Assembly (NCBI GenBank): GCA_025504975.1
Contig: JANUWI010000006.1
Span: forward strand, 1,426,001-1,490,000
DNA length: 64,000 nucleotides
Direction of reading: 5' to 3'
DNA from: Plenodomus lindquistii
Taxonomy: Eukaryota; Ascomycota; Dothideomycetes; Pleosporales; Leptosphaeriaceae
Both the position numbers and the translations under genes were made by a program. Below are positions 21,017 through 32,818 of this stretch, piece after piece. The notes beneath the pieces were generated by a model that was not told the origin of the DNA, ran no database searches, and was given only the letters and a program-made list of their open reading frames with translations. Numbering within the stretch: the stretch's first letter is position 1; each line of letters begins with the position of its first letter.

Positions 21017-22489
21017 GGGGCAGGGATCTGAAGACATCTTTGTCAACGAGGGGTAGATGAAGTGTGGATTCACTAGGGGAAGTGACGTGTAGTCAAGGCT
21101 TCACATCTGTTACATCACAGGCACGTGGTCTGGTGGATGATGATGCGGTCTCACCCGCCGTAACCTATGGTGAGCCATTTTGGTGTATGCGACGATGAAT
21201 ACCATAGACAGCTCGGCAATTGGCAGCGGAAAAAGCGCATCACTGGGCGTGCTTGTACGTAAATTCGCCCCGTGGCCCCCTGCTTGCGTGCACTACTAGA
21301 TCATCTGCGAGGCAGACTGTGACTTGTACATCATACCCTGCAAGATCCTCAAGACATGGGTTTACCCATCAATGCGACTTCGATGGCTGTGACACAGGAA
21401 GCGCTTCTCGAGATGATGCCAAGTGTACAGCGGCAATGCTGCTTGTCGCGCGTATAACGGCCTTTCATGTAGCCATGCGGGTCTTCAAACAGAGCTGTAG
21501 GCTGACTTCGTCTTGTCCCGAGACTAGTAGTACTATGGAACATTTCTTTTTTAAACGTTGCTGATCAGTGGTGGCATGACCATCCACACTAATTCACACA
21601 TCGTGATTCGCCCGAGGTCCTTGTCAGATCTCCACTGTTCCCAGAAAACTTCGGGCCAAGCCGTTGCTGCTCGGTTTTGAAACGTTGAGTGACCGCGCCG
21701 CATGCATGTTGAAAAGCTGAGGGTGGCGTTCAGGAGCCTAGCGCACGCGGCAAGTTACTGGAACCTATCACAAGTTGGCTTGCATTTTGAGTATTTTGAG
21801 CGAGCCAAGAGATTCTGTAGACTCCAAAAAGCACCAAACCGGGGCAAATCATTGCCTAATCCATAAGAATGATAGTCGTTGCGCAATTCTGGGATCGCAG
21901 CCAGCACCAAACTGCTCGGAAACCATTTCTTCCAGCTTATATTTCATGTTTACAACAATTACTTTAATTACTTCACGCAAGTTTCACAATGCAGATGGAT
22001 GTATCTTCGTGATGCTCGTTCACTAGGTAATTTGAGAGAACTTACAGAGAATAACTACAACACATGTTCAAAAATTTAGTCTTCGGCTCCAGCGTTTTGC
22101 TCGGGCCAGTTTCCAGCTTGATGACCTAGGCACTATGTTGATTCACTCACCAGGTCAAGTCTGCGCCGCATATATGCGTAGATTTGCGCACTCGACTTTG
22201 ACTGCCACGCCGCAATATAAGCCCCGGAGGCGTGAGCCTGTGTTTCAGAGCGAGCAGGGCGAAGTATTGTCTGCCTTGGGGGAATCACGCACGTGGCGTA
22301 TGTCCAGTCTATCAGATTCAATTACCAACAGCGCAGTGGGTTGGAAAAGCGCAAGCAAAGAACTTCGAGTGTATATATACGTACGAGTGCTTCATTGCTC
22401 AAAGGGGCATAGACATCACTCATTCCGTACATCAATTCTCAGTATTCTATATCTCACATTACCCCATCTTCACAATTGCGAACTTCTCA
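21017..22489. other. 1.5-kb intergenic, no gene seen
   Basis: Only short ORFs without domain character. The last 100 bases before 22490 are CT-rich and contain TATATATA near 22372, a plausible core promoter for the secreted-protein gene. Confidence 0.4.
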
Positions 22490-25217
22490 ATGACAATGAA
22501 CCATTTCCTTCCTGCTCTACTTCTCATACTGCACATTCTGATATTGCCATGTTGGGGTCAGAATGCTGCGACGGCTCAACCACCGGGCCTCGAAGGCATC
22601 GATAATCCAGACATGTCGCGTCGACTTATTCATTACTGGGCCGACTATAGCTGTTATGTGATGAGCGACAATAGTGAACCGAACATCAAAGAGCAATGCA
22701 AAGAGGCCTGCTTCCCAGGTGGCGTCGAATCGGACGTTCCTGCGGGCCAGATCGTCTTAAGTTCACAGACATGTTGGCTTAGTGGGCCTGAAGTTGGCTT
22801 CCCTAGTGGACAGCCATTGACAGATGAAGAAAAGAAGAAGACCGACGGAAGCGGTAAGTACCAATCCAGTCCATGTATCGGGATCAGTCTGAGAAATGAG
22901 GCAGTCAAGTCATTGACTACAGGTTACTGTGTTTGTGATGACCCAATCGTCAACATCTTGGGCGACTTCTTTATCAAGTCGGTTGTTGAGATGGGGAAGA
23001 TACTTCAGAAGGTCATGTGTCCTACACTAATGGCGCTTGATCTGGTAGTCGAAATTGGATCTGCAGCCATCCCCGGTGTCGGTAAGGCAATAACAGTTGG
23101 GATGCGTAAGTTACTGGCCTCTTACCGCGATAAAGTTCATTGAGAGGCTGATCCGGTCAGGAACGGGTGTCAAGACTGCAAAGATGTTTAAGCATGCTTA
23201 CAACGCCGAAGAAGCAGCAGCTGAGTGGGCAAGCATGGTGAGTCGGGTCCATCCATACCACCTGATCTCTAGTCTGGACTGACAATAAGATGGTACGATA
23301 GTTCGTAGACCAGGGCTTTGGCTTGGCCTCAGAAGCAGGTTGCAAGGCTGTATTCAAATTTTCTAAAGCAGATCTCGCGAAACGGTTCCTGGACTTTGCA
23401 GATGCACCAGATGAGCTTGTTCCTGGGATCAACTATGAAGAAATGCCTTGTCCGAAGGGAAAGAAGGCTTCTAAGGAGTGTAAGAAGAAGAATGGAGAAG
23501 ATGACCGTAGTGATGTCCCATCGAAGACCCAAGCCAGTAGTCCGCCGGCCTCTACAACTACAAGCAGTCAAGCGTCTACACCAACAAGCACCGTCATACC
23601 TCAGGCTACAAGAAGCTGCGACTCAATTGGCAGGAACGATCTAAAATACCTCACGGACATGGATTCAGATAATTCAGGAGGTGAGATGGTGAAACGTACC
23701 TTAGGAATGGCATTCCATGATCGACGTCTACAGGAAAGAGCGCCGCAGTTCAAAAGGGGCGACGCATGCAAGTTTAAAAACAATGACCCAAAGAGAGTCA
23801 CACTTCTAAGCAAGAAATATCCTCCATCTGGAGACCCATTCATGGTAAGTTGGCCATTCTAGTACACAAAATAGAGGCTGATTCAGATCAGATTGGGAAG
23901 CCCGCCTTTGGATTCAAGGAGATGAATGGTTGTAGCGATTATACATGGGGCGAACAGCAGTCTATTGACACCAATGACTACGGCACAGAACATGTTCTTG
24001 AATGGTCCACGGTGAGACCCACAAGAAGTGATTTGTCCTTACCCTAGCTGACCAGCAATATTTGCCTAGGTCCGAAACTTCTTTACGGCTATGAATTCAC
24101 ATCCTGATTTCAAGGACGGCTTTGAAGATCCTGATCCCGAACCTACTAAGGCGCGGGGGAGGAAAAAGCCAAAAGATCCACCTAAGGATGCTACTGGCAA
24201 AGTTATTAAGCCAAAATTGGACTTTTGCGGTTACTGGAAGGTTAGTCACCACATTATTCGTGCAGGTCCTGACGCAACTGACAAATGCTCTACGTGAAAA
24301 AGAGCTCATGGGATTGGACAGTCGAAAAAGAAGGAATGCCAAACCCTGACCCTGCGGCACCTGTTGCAACAGCAAGTGCAGTTTCCATCAGAAAAACACC
24401 ACTCCAGTGGCTCGCGGAGGTCTATCCATACTGGGAATCGGATACCGAGAAAGGACATGAGGATGAGTTTGTTCTACTCCAGAATACAATAAACTCTCAC
24501 AGTAAAACTCGTGTATGTTTCCATAGCCATTTCTCTGTCGAACGTATTTACTAATTCTTCCATTTTCAGATGTTCTCCAATAGTCAAATTTGGGATGATA
24601 GAGAGACAGCGAAAATGATCCTGCGCACGAGTAAAAGGAAACAGGCGCCCGTCAAAGAGCAGAGAGGATCCACTCCTCTTGTTAACGAACCTTTGGAGCA
24701 GCCGAAGGCGGCTGTACAACGACTGAGGAATGTCATCGGTGCCTACCTATACCTCAAAGAACCCAGGGTAAACAATATCTTCGTCGCTCAGGTCGACCGC
24801 ATCGGCGCGCAACTTCAAAATATCGAGAACACTCTCAAAGTTAGACCGAGGTCTATGCCAAAACTGGATCCTACACGTATTGTGAACTGGAGTCCCTGGA
24901 AACCCCTCGGATTGAAAGAGAAATGGTTTGTGTACATGAACGAAAGATATGACACTGCGCACAGCAAGAGCCAAAAGTTCATGAAGGACAACATTGAACG
25001 TCTGAACGCGGAATACAACGATGCTAAATTGATCAAGCAAGCTGACATTGACAAGGTGGATGATAAGAAGAAGAAGCAGGCGTTACAGGATGAAAAGAAG
25101 CTTCGAGAAGACATGAAGGACATCATCAAAAAGCTCGAAGATGAATGGGCCAAAACCAAGGATTGGCCAAGGCCCAAGTGGAATGCTGCAGCCCAAGTAC
25201 CAGCGAGTGGTACGTAG
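22490..25217 (+). CDS. Large secreted protein with a C-terminal region like those of big fungal GH18 chitinases
   Basis: Seven exons: 22490-23105, 23161-23237, 23302-23844, 23892-24011, 24070-24240, 24303-24512, 24570-25217; all six joins keep frame, giving 794 residues. The intron at 24241-24302 uses a weak AAAAAG acceptor; the other AGs in that region lead to stops. Residues 1-23 are a signal peptide (HFLPALLLILHILILPCWG). A Cys-rich part follows (about 45-155), then a hydrophobic stretch ending EIGSAAIPGVGKAI, a Thr/Ser/Pro linker (about 350-375), and YGTEHVLEWSTVRNFF (about 455-470). Later FVAQVDRIGAQLQNIENTL and a Lys-rich helical tail follow. From memory the TEH-E block and this tail occur at the ends of large secreted GH18 chitinases, but no GH18 catalytic domain is present. 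Function unknown. Confidence 0.7.
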
Positions 25218-26017
25218 AACTTGGTGTTGCATGATTACCTTGGGTAATCCAGTCTAGCATCTCGACCGCTTCTAGAGTAGTTGCGTGACGTTGTTTAGAC
25301 TGCCGACCAACCTACGATCCGCACTTCTTGGGGTCATTGTGAGCTTAATCTACATTGAATTCAAATACCACATTCAGAACATCTGGTAAAAGCATAGTTC
25401 TGTGCTCGATTGTTCAGATTCGAACTATTTACCACAGTTTTCTCCAGTTTGTGTCCCGAACAGTGGACTTGAGCCATGCTAGTTCCTTGGTAGATCGAAA
25501 AAGCTGAAATCAGAGCAAGACAGACTCCGTGGAACACGCTGAACATACTCTGACATTGAGTGAAAGCCATTGAACCAGGGCAAGTAGAGTATGAGCCTGC
25601 AAAGAAGCCCCGAATGTAGATTGAGCCTATCAGGTAACGACGTCGTGAAGTCAGTGCAGTTCCCAACTACCTTCTGCGAGTATTCATCGCACTACTAGGT
25701 TACATATGTCCATAACCTAACGGAATATTGCGATAGCCAAATGGGAAGTAAGTTTGACGATCAAATGCCCATTGATCTAAATCGGCCACAAATATATGAT
25801 TACCTAACAGATAACACTGCGATTCAACAAATCGTCGAAATATCATAACTCTAATGATGGTCATGCGTTGGACACCGTTACAACACCTACGAAGATACTC
25901 AGCCAACGATGAGCTCAGCAGCAGTTGTAAGCAGTATGTGGGTGATTAAAAGGCGTATCAATCAATTGATAGTTGCACGTGAAACTTCTTGAATATATCA
26001 ATTGGCTCACATGCGAT
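25218..26017. other. Intergenic between convergent genes, nothing seen
   Basis: 3' flanks of the secreted-protein gene (plus) and the F-box gene (minus). AT-rich, no ORF with character. Confidence 0.4.
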
Positions 26018-27790
26018 TCAATCTTCTTCTGGCGTGTATTCATTGAGAAAGTGCCGTGAGACCAGTCCTTGCCCGTATTCTTCATCATTCCAGTGTTCTA
26101 ATAGAGCTTCGCCGTGCTCTTCACGGCCAATGCGCTGAAATAGGCCATGCATAGCTATATCAGGACGCCATGTGCCAACTTTCCAAAAGATTTGTCTCTT
26201 CTGACATATTTCTGGCACCTTCCCAAACTCTCCAGGGAATTTAGAGTTCTGTCCAGGGGCGAAGTACGCAAGAGCCCATGCAAGATACTGTGGATGGTTT
26301 ATACTTCCCTTGTGGGGCTTTGGAGGCTCGAAGTAGTCGAAGTTGGCACCCGCCCACTCGTTATCGTCGACCGAGCTAGGACAATCCCATCGTAAGGGAC
26401 ACCATAGTACAGCCTCTTTCAATTCGGGCATGTTTGCGGCAGCCTTGGCAAAACTCGACAAGAACGGCCTCAAGATGTCGTCATTCGGTGAGAGGCGGAA
26501 TTGACAGTTGTAACCAATCTCAAATGATCTATGCCCCTCATTATCCCTGCAATCTGGGTCCTTGGAATCGTCACGATAGCTCGTCGAGGGCTTGTTGCCA
26601 GATTCGTCTTCGGGGTCGAGTTCTTCAGCCCAGTCAGTGTCGATCCCATCATCACCATCCCATTCATCTTCATCGACGCCACGTGGCGGTGGAAATGGCG
26701 GGTACGGTCGGCGCTGGTCGATGTCGTATCCGAGCAGATCTTTGCCTTCGCCCATCGGACCCGCGAAATACCAACTGCCGGATGGGGATACCATGTGAAA
26801 CATAACGAAAAGCTGTTGTAGATTGGGCCATGTTGGTGTGGACCCATCCTGCGGCCAGAAAAGTGACTCGTCGGCTTGAACCCGAAGCGTCATCCGTCTG
26901 AGGGGGTAGGAAAGAATCCTCAGGCTATTACTATATGGATCCATGGGCGCAGAACCTATTAGATTGGGTTGCGCCTTCATATGATGGATGCCTTCTGCGT
27001 CGGGCATGACGTCTCGAGGGAAAAAGTCAAGCTCGCAGGTGTGCAACGAAGCTGGGAGGCGTGCGGAAATGATTGCTTTGCCCATATCGTGCCTTGTGTC
27101 GCGGCGTGGGCCGTCATACTCGTATTTATAGTACCGGGCCGGAGCCTCTGGACGGTATGGATTCCACTCATATGAACCATTACGACTGTATATCATCTCT
27201 GAATTTGGGAGTCGCGTGGCCAGGTCGAACGTAATGCGATAATCCAATTTTATACGGCCCGGCTCTCTCATTTCCAAGGAGGTTACCGATCTCAACTGAG
27301 GGAGAGTGTGGTGGTCGAGCAAATGAGTACGCCAGTGTACAGACTCCCGATGGAGACAGGGTTCACCCAAAATTTCTTGAACAGGCGTCAGTATTGTCAA
27401 CTGGTATTTCCCCAGATTCCTTGTTCCTGCGCGATCCTCTAGTGTTTTGAGAGTCCTGAAGAGGAATTGCATTTGTTCAGTGAAAGCCTCGTCCTTCTCT
27501 GTGAGCTCGTCCTGGCTTTCCCGGCAGGTGCAGTCGTCGCCCTGTAAGTCCGGGAGACGGGGCTCAAATTGGACATCGCGAAGAAGCCGAAGGCCGAATC
27601 CAGTGTATGTTGCAAGGAACACTCGCTCGTTCGCAGGCGTCAACTCCCAGAACGCAAACTGGCTGTTGATGTCCGCATAGTCCTCCGCAGCACTTCGGAA
27701 CTTAGTGGATACGTTGAATGCGCTTTTGATGTCGGTGACTGGAAGATAGCTACAGATCTGGCAGATCAACTCCAGTGGCATGCGATCCAT
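26018..27790 (-). CDS. F-box protein
   Basis: Single exon, 590 residues from ATG 27790; the frame stays open to another ATG at 27838 (16 more residues). I chose 27790 because the F-box begins at once: MDRMPLELICQICSYLPVTD, followed by KSAFNVSTKFRSAAEDY (about 1-40). The rest has no clear repeats. A long acidic region lies at about 385-435 (DEDEWDGDDGIDTDWAEELD). F-box proteins bind Skp1 and bring targets to an SCF ubiquitin ligase; the target is unknown. The C-terminal part has conserved Trp/Cys residues (AVLWCPLRWDCPS) often seen in dothideomycete F-box paralogues. Confidence 0.75.
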   Translation of the reverse strand: MDRMPLELICQICSYLPVTDIKSAFNVSTKFRSAAEDYADINSQFAFWELTPANERVFLATYTGFGLRLLRDVQFEPRLPDLQGDDCTCRESQDELTEKDEAFTEQMQFLFRTLKTLEDRAGTRNLGKYQLTILTPVQEILGEPCLHRESVHWRTHLLDHHTLPQLRSVTSLEMREPGRIKLDYRITFDLATRLPNSEMIYSRNGSYEWNPYRPEAPARYYKYEYDGPRRDTRHDMGKAIISARLPASLHTCELDFFPRDVMPDAEGIHHMKAQPNLIGSAPMDPYSNSLRILSYPLRRMTLRVQADESLFWPQDGSTPTWPNLQQLFVMFHMVSPSGSWYFAGPMGEGKDLLGYDIDQRRPYPPFPPPRGVDEDEWDGDDGIDTDWAEELDPEDESGNKPSTSYRDDSKDPDCRDNEGHRSFEIGYNCQFRLSPNDDILRPFLSSFAKAAANMPELKEAVLWCPLRWDCPSSVDDNEWAGANFDYFEPPKPHKGSINHPQYLAWALAYFAPGQNSKFPGEFGKVPEICQKRQIFWKVGTWRPDIAMHGLFQRIGREEHGEALLEHWNDEEYGQGLVSRHFLNEYTPEED

Positions 27791-27838
27791 TGTAGCTGAA
27801 AAGTTTTGAGCGATAATTTCCGTCAAATGGAAATACAA

Positions 27839-28365
27839 AAGTACGTGGTGTTATCTAATGGTCGAGTCTGACAAACGGTTGACTTTACAAGGAGCAGTTT
27901 AGCGACGGAAACAAGCGCGGCGGTACTTATGGCATAGCATCTTGCTGTAAGGTTCCGCTCAATTCAATTGGCTATGCGTGTGACTCGATCCATGGGCGCG
28001 CAGTTGCAGCATTGTGTGGCGTGGTTCCAAGACCGCCAAGTTGAGGATGAAAGGGCAAGGCAGACACCTTGAAGGTGGGTCGAGATGTGCGTTGCCAAGC
28101 CCCGTTGGCGCTTATTCACTACATGCGCAGTACCATGTGCATCATACCCCTGTCAATGCTCCAGCGCTTCCATGGCGTGTATCATTTCAGGCGCTTCTTC
28201 ACCTAGTTCAAGGTTTGTCAAGCGAGACTGACCGCGCCGCGACGCGTACACTGATCTTCATGGATAACGTTAACAAGGTCAAAGACCACACCCCTATTTG
28301 GCATAACTCATAGAGCACGATAGTTTGCATCCATTCCCTCCCGCACGCTTACCCGCTCATTCCTA
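27839..28365. other. Intergenic, promoter side of the F-box gene
   Basis: No ORF or RNA gene is seen. It also holds the 3' flank of the MFS gene. Confidence 0.4.
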
Positions 28366-29859
28366 TCAAATCTTCACCTTGACAACCCAGCGCCTCCCCA
28401 AACATGCCCACCGACTGAAAAGGAAACTCACAAGACTCAGCCCTAAAATAGCGCAGAAGAATGCAACCATCGGCTTCGGACCAACAGTCGTGACCAGCTC
28501 GCCGCTGATGGGAATACACACGAGCGTCGCAAGACTCGCAATGAAGTACATCGACCCATAGTACCTTCCAAACTCTTCTGCACGGCACAGTTGGCCCACG
28601 CAAGCCGGAGTAAGCGCCATCCAGGATCCAGTACCGAAGCCAAATAGCGCCGCGAAAGCGTAGAGAGCAGGCAGCGATGTCGTCCCAAGTGGCAACCATA
28701 GAGCCAGCATCCACACGAGCGTGAAGAGAATCATGATCAGTAGAGTGTTGAAGCGCCCGATCTTGTCTGCAACGTATCCAGGTAACGACCGTCCTAAGCA
28801 CGAGACGCCGTTGAGCACCGAGATAAGGTAAAAGCCAGTGTCGGGCGGAAAGTTTGTGCTCAACGTAGCATATGTAGGTAAGATGCCCAAGCTTCCGAAG
28901 AGAACGAGTTCAAAGCCGAAGACGGAAATGGTGAAGAGGCTCAGTCGCAAGTCTCCGTATATCGAGAGCGAGATGATTGCCTTCTTTTTAGCAGCGGCCG
29001 TTGGCGGGATGCGAGCTTTGATCAGTATATTGCCAACGATGAAGCAAAGCAGGAAGACAAATCCCAGGATCCGAAGAGACCAGGCGTAACCGTACTTTAG
29101 AAGAGTCGTCCGGAGTATAAGAGGAATGATCAAGCCTCCAAAAGATGACCCCGTCATTGCAATGCCCTGTGTCAACCCCCTTCTCTCTTTGAACCAATGC
29201 GCCACTGCGGCTAGACTCGTTGTTGTTAACAAGGCTCCTCCGATACCTCCAAGACCGCCACAGCACAATATCATTTGCCAAAACTCGGTACACTCCGCCA
29301 ATAGGAAAATCATGAGCAGAAATGCCACACTCCCAATGAATGCGATCCACCGAGGTCCATATCGATCAAAGAGAGGTCCGACCCAAAGGCCGAGCGCAAG
29401 CGACAGGTACGTAAATACCGAGGGGATCCAACCGATATCTCTTGCAGTCATGTGCAACAACTGATGCTGGCCCCAATAGTCTTGTACTAATCCAATCGAC
29501 ACCATGAATCCAAATGACGGGAACAGAAAGAGCCAAGCCGAAAAAACCACCAGCCATGCGCGAAGCCCACCCTCTGGAAAGTCATCTTCTGCATCCACGA
29601 TAGGTATTCCAGACTCTTCATCTTCATCTTCGTCCTGGATGGTCCCTGTGCGTTGCGATCGTGTTTGGCGATGCGATGTGATTTCGACTTCGCGATGACT
29701 GGAGACCTTCGCCTCGCTTGCCGCTTTGGATCGTCCAGTCATCTTCGACACGGTGCGCCGCAAGCCATCCCGTACTTCATCAGGATCGGTGTATGTTCTG
29801 CCGTCGCTGGCTGATGGCATACCCTGTAGCAATACTGCTGGGTTGGCTGTTGGATCCAT
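28366..29859 (-). CDS. MFS transporter, monocarboxylate transporter (MCT) type
   Basis: Single exon, 497 residues. A hydrophilic N-terminal tail (about 1-95, acidic DEDEDEES) is followed by 12 predicted TM segments. PEGGLRAWLVVFSAWLFLFP at TM1 is the MCT signature block ([D/E]GGxxAW). WIPSVFTYLSLALGLWVGPLFDRYGPR holds the MFS loop 2-3 motif, and ERRGLTQGIAMTGSSFGGLI is the TM4-5 block. Fungal MCT-like proteins are plasma-membrane porters for acids or small metabolites; the substrate cannot be read. The C-terminus is short and basic. No biosynthetic cluster surrounds it. Confidence 0.9.
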   Translation of the reverse strand: MDPTANPAVLLQGMPSASDGRTYTDPDEVRDGLRRTVSKMTGRSKAASEAKVSSHREVEITSHRQTRSQRTGTIQDEDEDEESGIPIVDAEDDFPEGGLRAWLVVFSAWLFLFPSFGFMVSIGLVQDYWGQHQLLHMTARDIGWIPSVFTYLSLALGLWVGPLFDRYGPRWIAFIGSVAFLLMIFLLAECTEFWQMILCCGGLGGIGGALLTTTSLAAVAHWFKERRGLTQGIAMTGSSFGGLIIPLILRTTLLKYGYAWSLRILGFVFLLCFIVGNILIKARIPPTAAAKKKAIISLSIYGDLRLSLFTISVFGFELVLFGSLGILPTYATLSTNFPPDTGFYLISVLNGVSCLGRSLPGYVADKIGRFNTLLIMILFTLVWMLALWLPLGTTSLPALYAFAALFGFGTGSWMALTPACVGQLCRAEEFGRYYGSMYFIASLATLVCIPISGELVTTVGPKPMVAFFCAILGLSLVSFLFSRWACLGRRWVVKVKI

Positions 29860-32818
29860 GATCGAGAAACTCCTTGGGGTTGGCAGATGTGAGGTGGCAA
29901 GTTTTGATGTAGAATCGGGAAGCCTCCCGTAGTTGCAATGTCTAAAGTATCAGCCATCCGCTCTTTCCTTATACCTCTTCTCGCATAGAAAACCCTCTTT
30001 CGACATCATGCATATATGACTAACTCACCGATCCAGCATTTGCGCCCTATCGGCTGCTAGTGTGCTGGCCGCACCGTTTGCGGAGTCCAGTTGCCCCACT
30101 TCGGACCTCGTTATCAATTCCGAACCTGTACTTTTTCAACTCCATCTTGCGCGAGATCAACGAGTGAGTCAATGGAGATGCGCTTCTAGCCGGATCAAAT
30201 GAGCGTTGCCATGGTGTTGGTGATAAGTGTTGCGATGTGAGGTGGACCGAGGGATGCGATTGGACGACAACTGATTAACTACGGTAACAACCAAGTGTGG
30301 CAACATATGCAAACAACACTCAAACTCCATGGCAATAAATTCGCATATCGTACAATTCGAATTGCTTGACCATATGAATGACGGCCATAGTCTTTTGATT
30401 TTCCTCCTGATATACCGCATCATACTGCAACGCACTTCAACATTTGGGTAGATTTCACAGTCTAATTAGATTCTTTTACAAGAATTTAGCAATCATGACG
30501 ACTTATTAGGAGACACAGTAATAGTCTGCAGTACACATGAATGCAGTACTACGCCTTTCCGCCAGCTCGGCTTGCAATGAGACAAATCTGTGCAATTCAA
30601 GTGCTGCGATACCGCCATACTTCCGGCGCGAAGACATACCCTAGCTAGAGCAATCTTTGGTACCTGAATACTCCGAAGGCGGCCAAACCCATGGCTCATA
30701 ATTTTTAGGTATCCGTACCAAAATAAAATCAGCTCTCAGGCACCGCAAGGCAGCCGCTCGCAACGACATGTACGACTAGTGCTCAGGTTTCGAACAGGGT
30801 TCATGATCAAAGTGCGTGGGAGGTTGTATGCAGATGGACACCGGCCCCCTTAATAGTCGCTGACTGACACACCACACATAAGTATTAAGATCTTGGACTT
30901 TGTTGCGATGAGACAGCCGCATAGAATCGTCGCCATTACGTTTCAGCACTGCAGCGACGCGCGCAACACACAGCGCATCATGCATTGGTACATATATCAT
31001 TTTCGATATCGACACATGGCTGTTGTACATGCCTAATCGATTCTCAAACTGAAGCACCGCATGCGTTGAGCAACACTAGCTTTTCGGAATCCACTCCCGA
31101 GGGAGCTGAAGATGCATCAAGACTGCGCGGCAAAGAGGTTTATACCATTCTCACACTGCACCTCAGAGACAATCATCTTTAGACTTTGCGATCGTTTCAC
31201 GACAGCGCGAGACATCACGTCTCACTCACGTCATTCCTCCAGAGCAAAGCCATGCACCCGAACGATGCGAAATCGAACGCGCAAGGCAGCGACACATGAA
31301 TGGTCCTCATGGTATATTTGCGACACCTCGCATGTGCTGAACCTGTCACTCTTTTGCCAGGGAGAGGAACGGACGCAGGACACCATCAGTATGTTCTGTG
31401 ACATTTTTGGAAATGCAGTATGCGCGCTGGAGATAAGACAGCTCTGGCAAGGAAGTAGACTGGGGGGGGGGGGGGGGTTCTTATACCACACTCCACGCAC
31501 AACTCCACATAAAGTTCTCTGTGCATGCTTTCGATGAATTTGCGACGCGGAGGGTCGAATGCGGCAGAACTCTTCACCCCCATGTTCTCCAGTGAAGTAC
31601 CCGCAGCACGCGGGCAGACATACATTCGGTCGACTCTAGTTTTCGATACATCCTGCAGACACCGCAGAAACCATCACCAGGTTCTCATTGTGTCTTGAGT
31701 ATCATTGCGCGAAAGCGAGGATAAAAAATAAGGATATGCAGTACAGAAGAGAGGTTATATACCCCAGCGCATCACCCAACTTTGTAAACAAGACAAGGCA
31801 AGATGCTCACACACATAAGTTCGTCCTGTCCCACTTTCGATAACAAGCACAGCCTGAAGCGCGGACATGAAGAGCTGTCCGTGAAGTTTCAGGAGGAACG
31901 CGGGGCGAGACATGTACTTGGCCCCTCGTTTGTTCTGACATAGAAAAGACAAGATGACGACATCGAACGCCCTGACCCCCTTTTTGAGAATAGCGGAGGA
32001 TCCGAGATGATAGATGCAGGAGGAAAGGAGGTTTGAAGTAGGATGTATATACCCAAGCAATCTTCTTCAACAGGGTGAGTCGATTCTGAGCAGGGTAGTT
32101 ATATACCATGCGTTATTGTTCGCACGACACCATCATGTTGCTTCCCACTGCTTTCGAAATCCCCCTCCTTACACCCGCAGATGCGATAACTCTTAGCACC
32201 CTTTCCCAGCTCAATCCTCGCACACATCGCATATTGCCAATCTGCTTTTCAAACACTCCTCGCACAATCTCGCGCCCAAATCATGTCAGCATCTTAATCA
32301 ACTTTTTTGAGAGAGACACGCTGCACACGGAGACATGAGGCTTCCAATCATCTTTTTTTCGTGCGACGGCAAAGACGCAGGATGTCATTAGAAATAGCGC
32401 AGCTCGCTTTTCTCAAGACGCGCAGTGGTGCGATTATGAAGAAGGATTGGGATGTGGTGGGTGAGAGGGGGTATTTATACGTACTGCTGAAGCGCTGAGG
32501 GATTTTGAAAGTTGTGAAAGTCAAAACATGAGATTTGATGTCACCTTCAACGCTCATGTCGCACGATCTCATGCTACACGCTGCAATGTTACTGTCATTA
32601 TAATGTGCAGGTCACGATACGGAAAAATCATGGGTTTTATTCATAAGATGAATTCTTATGATATGTATTCATTACATCATTATCTTCATCCACCTTTTCA
32701 ACTCTCCTCCATTCGCCATCGCTATATTGTACAATCATCCTCCCTCCTAATTACAAAGCGGCATATAAGCCTCATCCTCATCGGATATTCCGGGTATCAT
32801 GATGCTCCATCTCCACGC
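29860..32818. other. 3-kb gene-poor region with poly-G tract and repeated TATA-like sites
   Basis: A run of 16 G is at 31462-31477. TATA-like sequences on the minus strand recur near 31138, 31483, 31753, 32043, 32097 and 32470. The ORFs here (such as 31755-32060 minus) show no domain. Unannotated short transcripts are possible but unsupported. Confidence 0.4.
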
